Shown here: in pieces, positions 40,320 to 49,391 of the stretch
Position numbering within the stretch: the first letter of the stretch is position 1
Layout: every line of letters starts with the position of its first letter
Source of the DNA: Litorimonas sp049647245
GTDB taxonomy: Bacteria > Pseudomonadota > Alphaproteobacteria > Caulobacterales > Maricaulaceae
Assembly (NCBI GenBank): GCA_049647245.1
Contig: JBARXH010000205.1
Coordinates: 1-64,000 of the forward strand
Direction: 5' to 3'
DNA length: 64,000 nt
Notes under the pieces: generated by a model
What the model saw: the letters and a program-made list of their open reading frames with translations, nothing else
Databases searched by the model: none
Told to the model about the DNA's origin: nothing
Program-made: the position numbers and the translations under genes

Positions 40320-43300
40320 ATGAGTTATGTGGAACTCGATATCACGACCAACTTCACCTTTCTGACGGGCGCGAGCCACCCGGCGGAGCTGGTCGAGCGC
40401 GCCCACGAGATCGGACTGCGCGCGATCGGCGTTGCCGACCGCAACTCGCTCTCCGGCATCGTCCGGGCCTACTCGGCCGCAAGGGACATCGGTCTCGACT
40501 TCCGCGTTGGCTCGCGCCTCGTGACAAGCTGCGGGGCGGAAGTGCTTGCCTATCCCAGGACACGCGCTGGCTATGCCAAGCTGGCGCGCCTGCTGACTGT
40601 CGGGAAGCGGCGGGCTGAGAAAGGCGACTGCCAGCTCGAGATGAGCGATGTGCTGGACGGCCTCTCGGAGACCGTCGTCATCCTGAAGGACCCCGTCCGG
40701 TCTCAGGCCCACATCGATCCGCTCAAGGCGACGTTTGGCACTGACCTCTATCTCGGCCTGTCACCCTACTATGACGGCTGGGACGAGGACCGTTTCCGCA
40801 TCATCGCCGAGCTAGCGGCGATTAAATCCGTTCTGCTCGTCGCGCTGGGCAATGTGCTGATGCACCGAGGCAATCGCCGTCTTCTGGCCGATACGCTCAC
40901 CGCCATCCGGCTGAAGCGGACCGTCGATCAACTCGGCCAGCACGCGCTGCTGAACGGCGAACGCCGCCTGCGCTCCGAGCTGGAGATGCGGCAACTGTTC
41001 GGGGACTATCCCGAAGCCCTGCTCAACACGTTGCGCATCGCGGACGCCTGCACCTTCCGACTGGACGAGCTGGAATATCAATATCCGGACGAAGTGCTGA
41101 ACGGCATCGATCCAGACACGCGGCTCCGCCAACTGACCGAAGAGGGGTTGCGTGGGCGCTATCCGGGCGGGGTGCCGCTCAAGGTGCGGGCCGTGGTCGA
41201 GAAGGAACTCGCGCTCGTCGCCAAGCTTGGCTACGCACCCTACTTCCTGACCGTTCAGGACATTGTTGGCTATGCCAGCGGGGACGGCATCCTCTGCCAA
41301 GGTCGCGGTTCGGCCGCCAACTCCGTGGTCTGCTTCGCACTCGGCATCACCCATGCCAGCCCCGACCTCATCAACATGGTCTTCGAGCGGTTCATCTCCG
41401 ACGTGCGCGGCGAGCCGCCGGATATCGACGTCGATTTCGAGCATGAGCGGCGGGAGGAGGTCTATCAGTATGTGTTCGGCAAGTTCGGCCGTCACCGCGC
41501 CGCGATCTGCTCGACCGTGCGCCACTACCGGTCTCGCTCAGCCCTAGGCGAGGTCGGCAAGGCGCTGGGCTTGTCGGAAGACAGCATTCGCGCCTTCTCG
41601 TCCAAGATCTGGGGGTGGCGCGACGGTGGGCTGACACCGGAGCGCGCCGCCTATGCCGGGCTCGACCCGAACGCCCGCCGCATCGCCCTGACGCTGAAGC
41701 TCGCCAACCAACTGATCGGCTTTCCGCGGCACCTGTCCCAGCATTCGGGCGGGCTGGTCATCACCAATGGCCGACTGGACGAGCTCTGCCCGATCGAGAA
41801 CGCGGCGATGGAAGACCGAACCATCATCGAGTGGGACAAGAACGATATCGACGTGATGGGCATGATGAAGATCGATGTCCTGTCGCTCGGCATGCTGACC
41901 TGCGTCCGCAAGGGGTTCGAACTGCTGCGGCAATGGAAGGGCATCGATCTCGATATGTCGAACGTGCCGCAGGAAGATCCCGCCACCTACGATATGATCT
42001 GCCTAGCCGATACGCTGGGTGTCTTTCAGATAGAAAGCCGCGCGCAGATGCAGTTCCTGCCCAGGATGCGGCCCCGAACTTTCTACGACCTCATCATCGA
42101 AGTCGCCATCATCCGGCCCGGCCCTATCCAGGGCGACATGGTCCATCCCTACCTTAAGCGCAGACGCGGCGAAGAACCGGTGAAGTATGCGAGCGAAGCC
42201 CTCCGGCCGGCGTTGGAGAAGACGCTCGGCATCCCGCTCTTCCAGGAACAGGCCATGGAGATCGCCTCCATCGCCGCCGGCTTCTCGGCGAGCGAAGCCG
42301 ACCACTTGCGCCGGAGCTTGGCCTCCTCATCGGGACCGGGACGCATCCAGATCCACAAGGATCGCTTTATCCAGGGCTGTCTCGACAATGGCTATGAGCG
42401 CGACTTCGCGGAACGGGTCTTCCGCCAGCTGGAAGGCTTCTCCGGCTACGGCTTCCCGCAGAGCCATGCCGCCAGTTTCGCGCTGATCGTTTACGTGTCC
42501 TGCTATCTAAAGTGTCACCATCCGGAAGTGTTCGGCTGTGCCTTGCTCAACAGCCAGCCGATGGGGTTTTACGCACCCGCCCAGATCGTCCAGGACATGC
42601 AGCGCCACGGTGTGGAAGTGCGTCCGCCCTGCGTGGAGGCGAGCTTCTGGGACTGCACGCTGGAGCCGGACGGTAACGGCAAGCTCGCCGTCCGGCTCGG
42701 TCTTCGCCAGATCAAGGGCCTGCCCGAAGAGGAAGCCAAGTGGCTCACAGCCTGCCGGGGTAACGGCTACCGCTCGGTCGATGCCGTCTGGCGTCGGGCG
42801 GGCCTGTCCTACCGCTCCCTCAACAAGCTGGCGCAAGCCGATGCGTTTGCAGGCTACGGCCTCAACCGCCGCGAGGCGCTCTGGCAGGTCAAGGCCTTAC
42901 CGCGTGGAGGCCCGCTGCCGCTCTTCTCGGAGGTCGGGGAAGGTCTTCCAAGCGGCGAGGTTGCGCTCGCGATCCTGACAGAAGCCCAGCAGGTCTATGC
43001 CGACTATGTTTCCAAGCGTCTTACGCTGCGCACCCATCCAGTCGAACTCCTCGACAAGCAGCTCGGCAACCGCATTCAAACCCGACATCTCCGCGACTAC
43101 CCGGACGGGCGTCCCATCACAGTCTGCGGTCTGGTCGTCTGCCGCCAGCGTCCAGGCACAGCGTCCGGCGTCGTCTTCCTCACGCTGGAAGACGAAGCGG
43201 GCACGTCCAATATCATCGTCTGGGGCAATGGGGTCTTCCCGAAGTTCCGGGCGGAAGTCATGGCGGGGCGGCTGCTGCGCGTGTCGGGCACCTTCCAGCG

Positions 43301-43634
43301 CGAGGGCATCGTCACCAACGTCATCGCGGATCACATCGAGGATCTGTCCCACCTGCTGGACGGCATGGCGGGCGGCGCTGAAGCTGAACCCATCTACCCA
43401 GCGCATGATAATGCAGACCACGTCCGGTCACCGGTCCAGACATCGACTTCGATCGCGCGCGACAAGGCCGCCTCGCATGTGCCTAAGCCCGTCAAGGCTG
43501 ATCCCCTCGGTGCGGACCCGAAGACGGACCGGTCAAAGGACCGGAAGGATGTGACGGCCTACTATGCGCATGGGGCCAGTCGCCATCCGCGCAGCCAAGC
43601 AGCGAAACTATTTCCGAGCCGGGATTTCAGATGA
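40320..43634 (+). CDS. dnaE2: Error-prone DNA polymerase DnaE2 (ImuC)
   Basis: A 1104-residue C-family polymerase for translesion synthesis. The PHP domain opens with YVELDITTNFTFLTGASHPA and GLRAIGVADRNSLSG. The palm contains RGSAANSVVCFALGITHASP and PPDIDVDFEHERR with the catalytic aspartates. LEGFSGYGFPQSHAASFALI follows, and the OB-fold region (PITVCGLVVCRQRPGTASG) lies near the end. The length is typical of DnaE2. The ATG at 40320 is directly preceded by GGAG, too close to be ideal, so initiation may be coupled to imuB. It is the last gene of the SOS operon. Confidence 0.92.
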   Translation: MSYVELDITTNFTFLTGASHPAELVERAHEIGLRAIGVADRNSLSGIVRAYSAARDIGLDFRVGSRLVTSCGAEVLAYPRTRAGYAKLARLLTVGKRRAEKGDCQLEMSDVLDGLSETVVILKDPVRSQAHIDPLKATFGTDLYLGLSPYYDGWDEDRFRIIAELAAIKSVLLVALGNVLMHRGNRRLLADTLTAIRLKRTVDQLGQHALLNGERRLRSELEMRQLFGDYPEALLNTLRIADACTFRLDELEYQYPDEVLNGIDPDTRLRQLTEEGLRGRYPGGVPLKVRAVVEKELALVAKLGYAPYFLTVQDIVGYASGDGILCQGRGSAANSVVCFALGITHASPDLINMVFERFISDVRGEPPDIDVDFEHERREEVYQYVFGKFGRHRAAICSTVRHYRSRSALGEVGKALGLSEDSIRAFSSKIWGWRDGGLTPERAAYAGLDPNARRIALTLKLANQLIGFPRHLSQHSGGLVITNGRLDELCPIENAAMEDRTIIEWDKNDIDVMGMMKIDVLSLGMLTCVRKGFELLRQWKGIDLDMSNVPQEDPATYDMICLADTLGVFQIESRAQMQFLPRMRPRTFYDLIIEVAIIRPGPIQGDMVHPYLKRRRGEEPVKYASEALRPALEKTLGIPLFQEQAMEIASIAAGFSASEADHLRRSLASSSGPGRIQIHKDRFIQGCLDNGYERDFAERVFRQLEGFSGYGFPQSHAASFALIVYVSCYLKCHHPEVFGCALLNSQPMGFYAPAQIVQDMQRHGVEVRPPCVEASFWDCTLEPDGNGKLAVRLGLRQIKGLPEEEAKWLTACRGNGYRSVDAVWRRAGLSYRSLNKLAQADAFAGYGLNRREALWQVKALPRGGPLPLFSEVGEGLPSGEVALAILTEAQQVYADYVSKRLTLRTHPVELLDKQLGNRIQTRHLRDYPDGRPITVCGLVVCRQRPGTASGVVFLTLEDEAGTSNIIVWGNGVFPKFRAEVMAGRLLRVSGTFQREGIVTNVIADHIEDLSHLLDGMAGGAEAEPIYPAHDNADHVRSPVQTSTSIARDKAASHVPKPVKADPLGADPKTDRSKDRKDVTAYYAHGASRHPRSQAAKLFPSRDFR

Positions 43635-43765
43635 TGGCGCGTAACTTAAATAAAATGTTGAAACCTTCACACAGCATAACCTGCATTACGTTGCATGAAA
43701 CCGAACTAAACGGCGTTTTTAAAGACGCAAAAATAGTCGTTCTAAGACCTTATAGTTTTACGTGC

Positions 43766-45799
43766 CTAACTTGGATCTCGATAAGCCAGTAATCGAAGGG
43801 CATTGAACACCACGATCAACGTTGATCCTTCGTGAATTAGCACGGCTGGACCAATACGCAGGCCGAGCAATGTCGCCGGAATCAGAAATGCAACGATCCC
43901 AAGACTTGCCCACAAATTTTGACGGATGATACGGCTTGTCGCACGGCTAAGCCCGACGGCAAAAGGCAGTGTTTCGAGGTCGTCAGCCATCAATGCGATG
44001 TCGGCGGTCTCCAGAGCCACGTCCGAGCCTGCCGCGCCCATGGCAATGCCGACTGTCGCATTGGCCATGGCGGGGGCATCATTCACGCCGTCCCCGACCA
44101 TGGCAACACCTTGCTCGGAACTGAGCGTCTTGATCTTGGTGACCTTGTCGTCCGGCATAAGATCGCCAAAGGCGGTATCGAGCCCGACTTCGCGCGCCAC
44201 GGCATCGGCGACGTTCTGGTTGTCGCCGGAGATCATCATCATCCGCTTGATCCCCAGCTCGCGCAGTTTCGCGATGACGGGCTTTGACGCTTCCCGAGGC
44301 GTGTCCATAAGACCGATGGCACCCAGATAGCGGTCGCCCTGCCGCACGATCATCGTCGTCCGCCCAGTTTCCGACAGACGATCAACGCTCGCCCGCAAGT
44401 CTTCGGGCAGTGGAAATCCCGGCACTTCCGAGAAGAGCGCAGCCTTGCCGATATGCACGGTCTGGCCTTCGAACTCGGCCTTGACGCCGCGACCTGTAAT
44501 GCTTCCGAAGCCGGACGCCGTATCGGGAATGGACGGCAGACGGTCCACCGCGTCACGCACGACGGCCTGCGCGAGCGGGTGATCGGACAAAGTCTCCACG
44601 GCGGCACTGACACGCAGGAGCTCTTCCTCCGTCACGCCGCCATAGGGCTGTATATCGGTCAGGCGTGGTTCGCCTTTCGTCAGGGTTCCGGTCTTGTCGA
44701 AGGCGATGGCGTCGAGTTTGCCGAGCGATTCCAGAGGTGCGCCGCCCTTGATAAGGACACCGCCGCGCGCGGCACGGGCCACGCCGGAGAGAATGGCACT
44801 CGGCGTTGCGATGGCCAGCGCGCATGGGCTCGCCGCGACCAGCACGGCCATGGCACGATAGAAGCTCTCGGATGGTGTCTCGTCGAGTACGAGGAAAGAC
44901 AGCGCAACCAAAACGGCCAGCACGATGACGGATGGCACGAAGATGCGTTCGAACTTTTTGGTGAAGCTCTGCGTCGGGGACTGCCGTGTCTCGGCCTCGC
45001 TGACCATTTGCACGACACGCGCGAGCGTGGTCTCGCCTGCCAGACGGGTCACTTGAATGTCGAGGCTACCCGTGCCGTTGATTGACCCGGCGAAGACGCG
45101 GCTGTCATTGGACACAGTGTCGGGATTGGCGGCGGCCAGTGCGGCATCGGAGACCGGCTGCTTGTCGACCGGCGCGCTCTCGCCCGTGATCGGGGCCTGA
45201 TTTACGGCGCTCTCGCCGCGCACGACGAAGCCGTCGGCTGGGAGGCGTTCATTGGAGCGGACCACGACGATGTCGCCGATGACGAGTGCGTCGATCGGCA
45301 CAGTCAAAGTTTCCGTGCCGCGGCGCACAAGGGCTTCGTCCGGGGCAAGATCCGCCAGTGCCGTAATGGCGTTGCGGGCGCGTGTCATGGCAAAGTTTTC
45401 CAGAGCGTGGCCGATGGCGAAGAGGAAGAGCAGAAACGCGCCCTCCGACCATTCGCCGAGTATGGCCGCGCCTGTCGCCGCGACCAACATGAGGAAGTCG
45501 ATCTGGAACCGGCCCTGAAAGACGCTGCCCAAGGCTTCGCGCAGAGCGTAATACCCCCCGAAGAAATAGGCGGCCAGAAGAGCGCCAAAAGCGATAGGCT
45601 CGCCTAAACCGAATTTGGGCCCGAGCCAGCCGATCAGCAAGAACACGCCCGCCAGGACCGCGAAGATGACCTCCGCGCGCGGACCGAGAATGCGGCTGAT
45701 TATGTCGTCATGATTGTGGCCGTCACCCGACCCGTGGGCTTTGCCCTCTCCATGGTCATGGTCGTGGTCGTGGTCGTCCGCCGTGTGTTTAGCCCCCAT
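43766..45799 (-). CDS. P1B-type heavy-metal-exporting ATPase
   Basis: A 677-residue inner-membrane pump. The N-terminus is His-rich (DDHDHDHDHGEGKAHG) and has no Cys-x-x-Cys domain. TGES, the metal-site helix ASPCALAIATPSAIL, the phosphorylation loop DKTGTLTKGE, the HP motif (SDHPLAQAVV) and GDGVNDAPAMANA are intact. The last helix carries HEGST, the mark of the P1B-4 group (Co, Zn, Cd, Ni). The start at 45799 has AGGA upstream. It follows the CDF gene on the same strand. Confidence 0.9.
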   Translation of the reverse strand: MGAKHTADDHDHDHDHGEGKAHGSGDGHNHDDIISRILGPRAEVIFAVLAGVFLLIGWLGPKFGLGEPIAFGALLAAYFFGGYYALREALGSVFQGRFQIDFLMLVAATGAAILGEWSEGAFLLFLFAIGHALENFAMTRARNAITALADLAPDEALVRRGTETLTVPIDALVIGDIVVVRSNERLPADGFVVRGESAVNQAPITGESAPVDKQPVSDAALAAANPDTVSNDSRVFAGSINGTGSLDIQVTRLAGETTLARVVQMVSEAETRQSPTQSFTKKFERIFVPSVIVLAVLVALSFLVLDETPSESFYRAMAVLVAASPCALAIATPSAILSGVARAARGGVLIKGGAPLESLGKLDAIAFDKTGTLTKGEPRLTDIQPYGGVTEEELLRVSAAVETLSDHPLAQAVVRDAVDRLPSIPDTASGFGSITGRGVKAEFEGQTVHIGKAALFSEVPGFPLPEDLRASVDRLSETGRTTMIVRQGDRYLGAIGLMDTPREASKPVIAKLRELGIKRMMMISGDNQNVADAVAREVGLDTAFGDLMPDDKVTKIKTLSSEQGVAMVGDGVNDAPAMANATVGIAMGAAGSDVALETADIALMADDLETLPFAVGLSRATSRIIRQNLWASLGIVAFLIPATLLGLRIGPAVLIHEGSTLIVVFNALRLLAYRDPS

Positions 45800-45843
45800 G
45801 GGAATCCTAACTTTATTCAGAGCTCGTAAGAGCCGCATTTACA

Positions 45844-46500
45844 TTATTTTCGAAGACCGTCCGTGATGGAGGTGTGAGTTGTCTGCGCGTCTTCGTGCAT
45901 GTCGCCATGAGCGTCGCGCAGGATTTCGATCCCGCCGTAGAGCGCAATCCCGGCCACGGCGAGACCGACGACAAGATCGGGCCAGTTGGCTCCAGTGAAC
46001 ATGACGACAATCCCTGCGAGGAGAATTCCGCCATTGGCGACGAAATCGTTGAAGCTGAAGGTGGTGGCGGCTCGAAGATTGACATCGCGGTTTTGAAGTC
46101 TCTTCAGCAAGACCAAGCTAATGAGGTTCACAATGCCTGCCACGGCCGCCATGGCCATCATCATGATCCCGACAGGCTCGGAGCCTTCGAGGAAACGCCG
46201 GATTGCGTCGATGATGACGCCTGCGGAGAAGGCCAGAAGCATGATGCCGGACAGGCGCGCTGCGCCGCGTTTCCAGACGCGGGAACGCGTGAGGGCCAGC
46301 AGGCTCAGCGCATAGACAGCGGCATCGGATGTATTGTCGAGGCCGTTCGCGAAGAGCGCATTCGAGTCCCCGATAAACCCGGTAACAAAGAAGCCAACGG
46401 CAATTGCGGCGTTAAGCCAGAGCACAATCCAGAGCGTCTTGCGCTTCTCGGGCGTATCGATGTCTATAACTTCACCACTCACAACAATCACTTTCGGCAA
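45844..46500 (-). CDS. Cation diffusion facilitator (CDF) family transporter
   Basis: A 218-residue inner-membrane protein with six hydrophobic segments, shorter than CzcD because the cytoplasmic C-terminal domain is missing. The helix-2 metal site lies in SNALFANGLDNTSDAAVYAL and the helix-5 site in TTFSFNDFVANGGILLAG; Asn replaces His in both. It exports divalent metal by proton antiport. It shares a MerR-type promoter region with the divergent merR gene and precedes the P-type ATPase gene. Confidence 0.87.
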   Translation of the reverse strand: MPKVIVVSGEVIDIDTPEKRKTLWIVLWLNAAIAVGFFVTGFIGDSNALFANGLDNTSDAAVYALSLLALTRSRVWKRGAARLSGIMLLAFSAGVIIDAIRRFLEGSEPVGIMMMAMAAVAGIVNLISLVLLKRLQNRDVNLRAATTFSFNDFVANGGILLAGIVVMFTGANWPDLVVGLAVAGIALYGGIEILRDAHGDMHEDAQTTHTSITDGLRK

Positions 46501-46584
46501 AATATATTCAAGAGCAGAGACTTAACGACATTTGCCGCATTCGGTTGCGAGCCAGCCTTTAAGTCGGGTTGACCGTTCTGTGCG

Positions 46585-46615
46585 CCGCTAGCATCTACAG
46601 TCGCTGTAGATGCAA
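46585..46615 (-). promoter_or_regulatory. MerR-type operator-promoter for the CDF-ATPase operon
   Basis: Minus strand TTGCAT, 19-base spacer, TAGCGG: the overlong spacer is typical of MerR-activated promoters. The spacer holds one arm of a perfect 9-bp inverted repeat (CATCTACAG, 3 bases, CTGTAGATG; 46592-46612). The same arrangement recurs at 47101-47131. Confidence 0.72.
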
Positions 46616-46627
46616 GAAGGAATTTGA

Positions 46628-47092
46628 ATGAAGCCGCTCACAATCGGAAAGGTCGCCTTGGCGACCGGGGTCAAGGTCACGACGATCCGCTATTACGAGT
46701 CGATCGGGTTGCTGGCCGAGCCCGGCAGGTCGGAGAGCGGTCAACGACAGTATGGCGACGATGCCATAGAGAGGCTGAAATTCATTCGGCACGCGCGGGA
46801 ACTCGGTTTTGCCGTTCCTTCCATTCGCGATCTCATCGACATGCAAAGCAAGGCCAATGGTCGTTGCGACAGTGCGGACGCTGTCGCGCAGAAGACGCTC
46901 GCAAAGATCAGGAGTCGATTGGCGCGTTTGAAAGCGCTCGAAGCGGAGTTGGAAAGAATGACGACGCAATGCTCGGGAACTTCGGTGAAGACTTGCAACA
47001 TCCTCCAGGTTCTCAGCGATCATTCCCTATGCACCGATGAGGTCCATGTCCGGCCCATCGATCTCGACGATACGAAATTTAGCGGACTTTGA
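46628..47092 (+). CDS. MerR-family heavy-metal regulator (ZntR/CadR/PbrR type)
   Basis: A 154-residue activator/repressor. The winged HTH is LTIGKVALATGVKVTTIRYY (residues ~4-23), followed by the dimer helix. Cys80, Cys115, Cys123 and Cys135 fit the metal-binding pattern of the ZntR/CadR/PbrR branch (one Cys before the long helix, a Cys-rich loop at its end). The likely effector is a divalent metal such as Zn, Cd or Pb. It runs divergently from the CDF gene and is followed by a second promoter of its own operator type. Confidence 0.9.
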   Translation: MKPLTIGKVALATGVKVTTIRYYESIGLLAEPGRSESGQRQYGDDAIERLKFIRHARELGFAVPSIRDLIDMQSKANGRCDSADAVAQKTLAKIRSRLARLKALEAELERMTTQCSGTSVKTCNILQVLSDHSLCTDEVHVRPIDLDDTKFSGL

Positions 47093-47100
47093 TTTTTCTC

Positions 47101-47131
47101 TTGCCTCTACAGCCGCTGGAGGGATTAGCGT
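47101..47131 (+). promoter_or_regulatory. Second MerR-type promoter, before the lipoprotein-czc genes
   Basis: TTGCCT, 19-base spacer, TAGCGT. The spacer carries CTACAGCCGCTGGAG, an imperfect version of the inverted repeat at 46592-46612; both share TCTACAG, CTG and TAGCG at the same spacing. The next ATG (47138) lies six bases behind the -10, so the mRNA would be leaderless. Confidence 0.68.
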
Positions 47132-47137
47132 CGGAAC

Positions 47138-47596
47138 ATGAAGGAAAAGTCCACCTCACGCTTGAACCTATTTCCCGGTGTCCTCATGGCTTTGGGACTG
47201 ACAGGCTGCGCCTCGTCAGTTGGCCAAACTCAGACGCTGACGGGCGAAAGCGTCCCCTCCCCCGCTGGTGCTTGGGTCAGCAGCGAGGACGAGTCCGACT
47301 GCATGACGCAACCCATCACATACTTTGCGTCGGATGGAACCGTTCTGGTTTTTCTAAGCGAGAACGGCGACATCCATTCCTTCGGTCAATGGCGTGTTGC
47401 TGGAGACACTTTGTCGATGACGCACAATGATTTTCCTCTCGATGCGACCGGGATGTCCAATGCGGCGGTCGAGTTGGACATCCTACAGCTCGATGGCAGG
47501 ACATTCACCACGCGCAACGGCGAAGGTGAAGTCCGCTTCCGCACACGATGCAGCAACATCGAACTCGATCCCAATGGCGCCCATACCGGGCACTGA
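47138..47596 (+). CDS. Uncharacterised lipoprotein in the metal operon
   Basis: A 152-residue predicted lipoprotein: signal RLNLFPGVLMALGLTGCASS with lipobox LTGC (Cys24). The mature part is beta-rich (GAWVSSEDESDCMTQPITYF; GQWRVAGDTLSMTHN), similar in layout to small lipocalin-like lipoproteins. Two Cys (residues ~56 and ~139) could form a disulfide. It is the first gene behind the MerR-type promoter and may be a periplasmic metal-stress protein. The family is not recognised. Confidence 0.7.
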   Translation: MKEKSTSRLNLFPGVLMALGLTGCASSVGQTQTLTGESVPSPAGAWVSSEDESDCMTQPITYFASDGTVLVFLSENGDIHSFGQWRVAGDTLSMTHNDFPLDATGMSNAAVELDILQLDGRTFTTRNGEGEVRFRTRCSNIELDPNGAHTGH

Positions 47597-47645
47597 CGCT
47601 GACGGATGGTTTAGTGAGCAATTTAGTGTATAGTCCCAGCTGAGT

Positions 47646-48020
47646 ATGCGTTGGCACGACTTCATACGATCGGCAAAGCTTTGGATTGCCCTCTCCCTAT
47701 CCTCTCTTATGAGTTTTGGGGCGATGGCGTCTGAACTCCACATGTCCGACGTCCCGGAAGCGACCTGCGAGGATGGCGAGGTCTGGGAAAACGAGATTTT
47801 GCCACCCTCGTCCGCAATCGAACAACCGACCGACGTGGACCATCAGCGCGCCCATAATCATCACCGACATTCCTGTGGATCCTGCCACGTCCACATCGTC
47901 AGTCATATGGATGCGGAGCACTATCTCGCACCAATAAGTGCGCCCAACTTCCTCTTCGGGCCCAATTACGCAGCCCCGCGCAAGGGCCTTCAGGGCCTCT
48001 TCCGCCCCCCTCGAGACTAA
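47646..48020 (+). CDS. Small exported His/Cys-rich protein
   Basis: A 124-residue protein with a signal peptide (residues ~1-29, ending GAMAS) and a metal-ligand-rich centre: DHQRAHNHHRHSCGSCHVHI. The spacing resembles small periplasmic proteins found before czcCBA operons, which may buffer or deliver metals. It lies between the lipoprotein gene and the TolC-like gene. Metal binding is inferred from composition. Confidence 0.7.
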   Translation: MRWHDFIRSAKLWIALSLSSLMSFGAMASELHMSDVPEATCEDGEVWENEILPPSSAIEQPTDVDHQRAHNHHRHSCGSCHVHIVSHMDAEHYLAPISAPNFLFGPNYAAPRKGLQGLFRPPRD

Positions 48021-48092
48021 TCTGACTTCGGCACGGCGTATCTTTACGCTGTTCGCCCCCGTTTTCAGATCAGACTCAAGGATTCTCTACTC

Positions 48093-49391
48093 ATGTCCAA
48101 GTTCCGCATGGGCGCAGCCTGCGTCCTGTTGGCGGTTGCCTCACCGGGATTGGCACTCGCGTCCATTTGTGACGCGACGCCGACCCAGAGGCCGCCAACG
48201 AACATACTCGCCAACCAGCCACTCACCCTGCAACAGGCTCTAACCGAAGTCCGGGCCGCCTCACCCGCCGTGCGCCAGATGGCTATGGAAGCTCGTGCGC
48301 TCACGGCCGAGGCCGATCAAGCGGGTCGAAGGCTCAATCCCTCCATCGGCTTCGAGATCGAAAATTTCGCAGGATCCGGTGCTTTGAGCGGGTTCGATCA
48401 AAACGAATCCACTATCAGCCTCGAACAGACGATCGAGCTCGGCGGGAAACGACGAAAGCGACAACAAGCCGCCCAGGCCAATCGGTCCCTCAGTCTCGCG
48501 GAATGCGAGGTCATACTGCGCGATGCAATGCTTGCGACAGCGCTGACCTATTACGAGCTCGTCGCAGCCCAAGAGCTTTCCCAACTTGCTGAAGACGCCG
48601 CAAACCTTGCGCACTCATTGGCAAATACGGTCGAAAAGCGCGTCGATGCCGGCGCCGCAGCTCCACCGGAACTATCCCGGGCCACAGCCGATGCCGCTTC
48701 GCTACAGGCAGCCGCCGTCGCTGCTCATGCCCGGGTTAAGACACTTAAGTATGACCTCGCATCGCTCTGGGGCAGCGCCAGCCCCGCTTTTGCTGCGCCG
48801 ACGGCCGGGTTCCCGACCATGGACGGCCAGCTCATAAATCAGGCCAATGCTAGCGATCACCCTTTGACGGCGTTAGCCCAAGCCGCTGAGGACGCGCGTG
48901 AGGCGGAACGCGTTTCGCGGCTCGCTGACGGGCTGCCGGATGTAACCGTCAATGCCGGTTTCAGGCGGTTCGAGGAAAGCAATGACAATGCGTTCGTCCT
49001 CGGCTTCAGCGTCCCGCTGCCGATATTCGATCGGAACCGGGACGCCGCGCGGGCGGCGGAATTCAGACGAGATGCCGCGCGCATCAACGCAGTGGCAATC
49101 GACGCCCGACTTCGATCACGTGAATCCGCAGCCCGTCAACGCGTTGTTGCGGCAATGGACCGCCTCCGTGTGTTCGAAACCGACGCGCTACCCGCCGCGC
49201 GCGAGGCCTATGACGCCTCCGTTGCTGGCTACACGGCCGGACGGTTCGACCTCACGACAACACTCAACGCCCGACAGGGTCTGATCGAGGCGGAAACTGG
49301 CAGGATTGAAGCCTTGCGAGATCTCGCTGCGGCCACGGCCCAACTCCAGAGTCTGATCGGCCTCCCCCCTTTCCAAGGTGCAACCCAATGA
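48093..49391 (+). CDS. czcC: TolC-family outer-membrane efflux protein CzcC
   Basis: A 432-residue outer-membrane channel of a heavy-metal tripartite pump. The signal peptide ends near ASPGLALA (residues ~17-24). Two OEP repeats are visible: the first around PLTLQQALTEVRAASPAVRQ and LNPSIGFEIENFAG, the second around LPDVTVNAGFRRF and SVPLPIFDRNRDAARAAEFR. Its stop overlaps the start of czcB by four bases. Confidence 0.88.
   Translation: MSKFRMGAACVLLAVASPGLALASICDATPTQRPPTNILANQPLTLQQALTEVRAASPAVRQMAMEARALTAEADQAGRRLNPSIGFEIENFAGSGALSGFDQNESTISLEQTIELGGKRRKRQQAAQANRSLSLAECEVILRDAMLATALTYYELVAAQELSQLAEDAANLAHSLANTVEKRVDAGAAAPPELSRATADAASLQAAAVAAHARVKTLKYDLASLWGSASPAFAAPTAGFPTMDGQLINQANASDHPLTALAQAAEDAREAERVSRLADGLPDVTVNAGFRRFEESNDNAFVLGFSVPLPIFDRNRDAARAAEFRRDAARINAVAIDARLRSRESAARQRVVAAMDRLRVFETDALPAAREAYDASVAGYTAGRFDLTTTLNARQGLIEAETGRIEALRDLAAATAQLQSLIGLPPFQGATQ

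Noticed and set aside
43635..43765. AT-rich gap with GCGT...ACGC as a terminator
   Set aside because: The stem is only four bases and the A/T-run is on the wrong side for both neighbouring genes.
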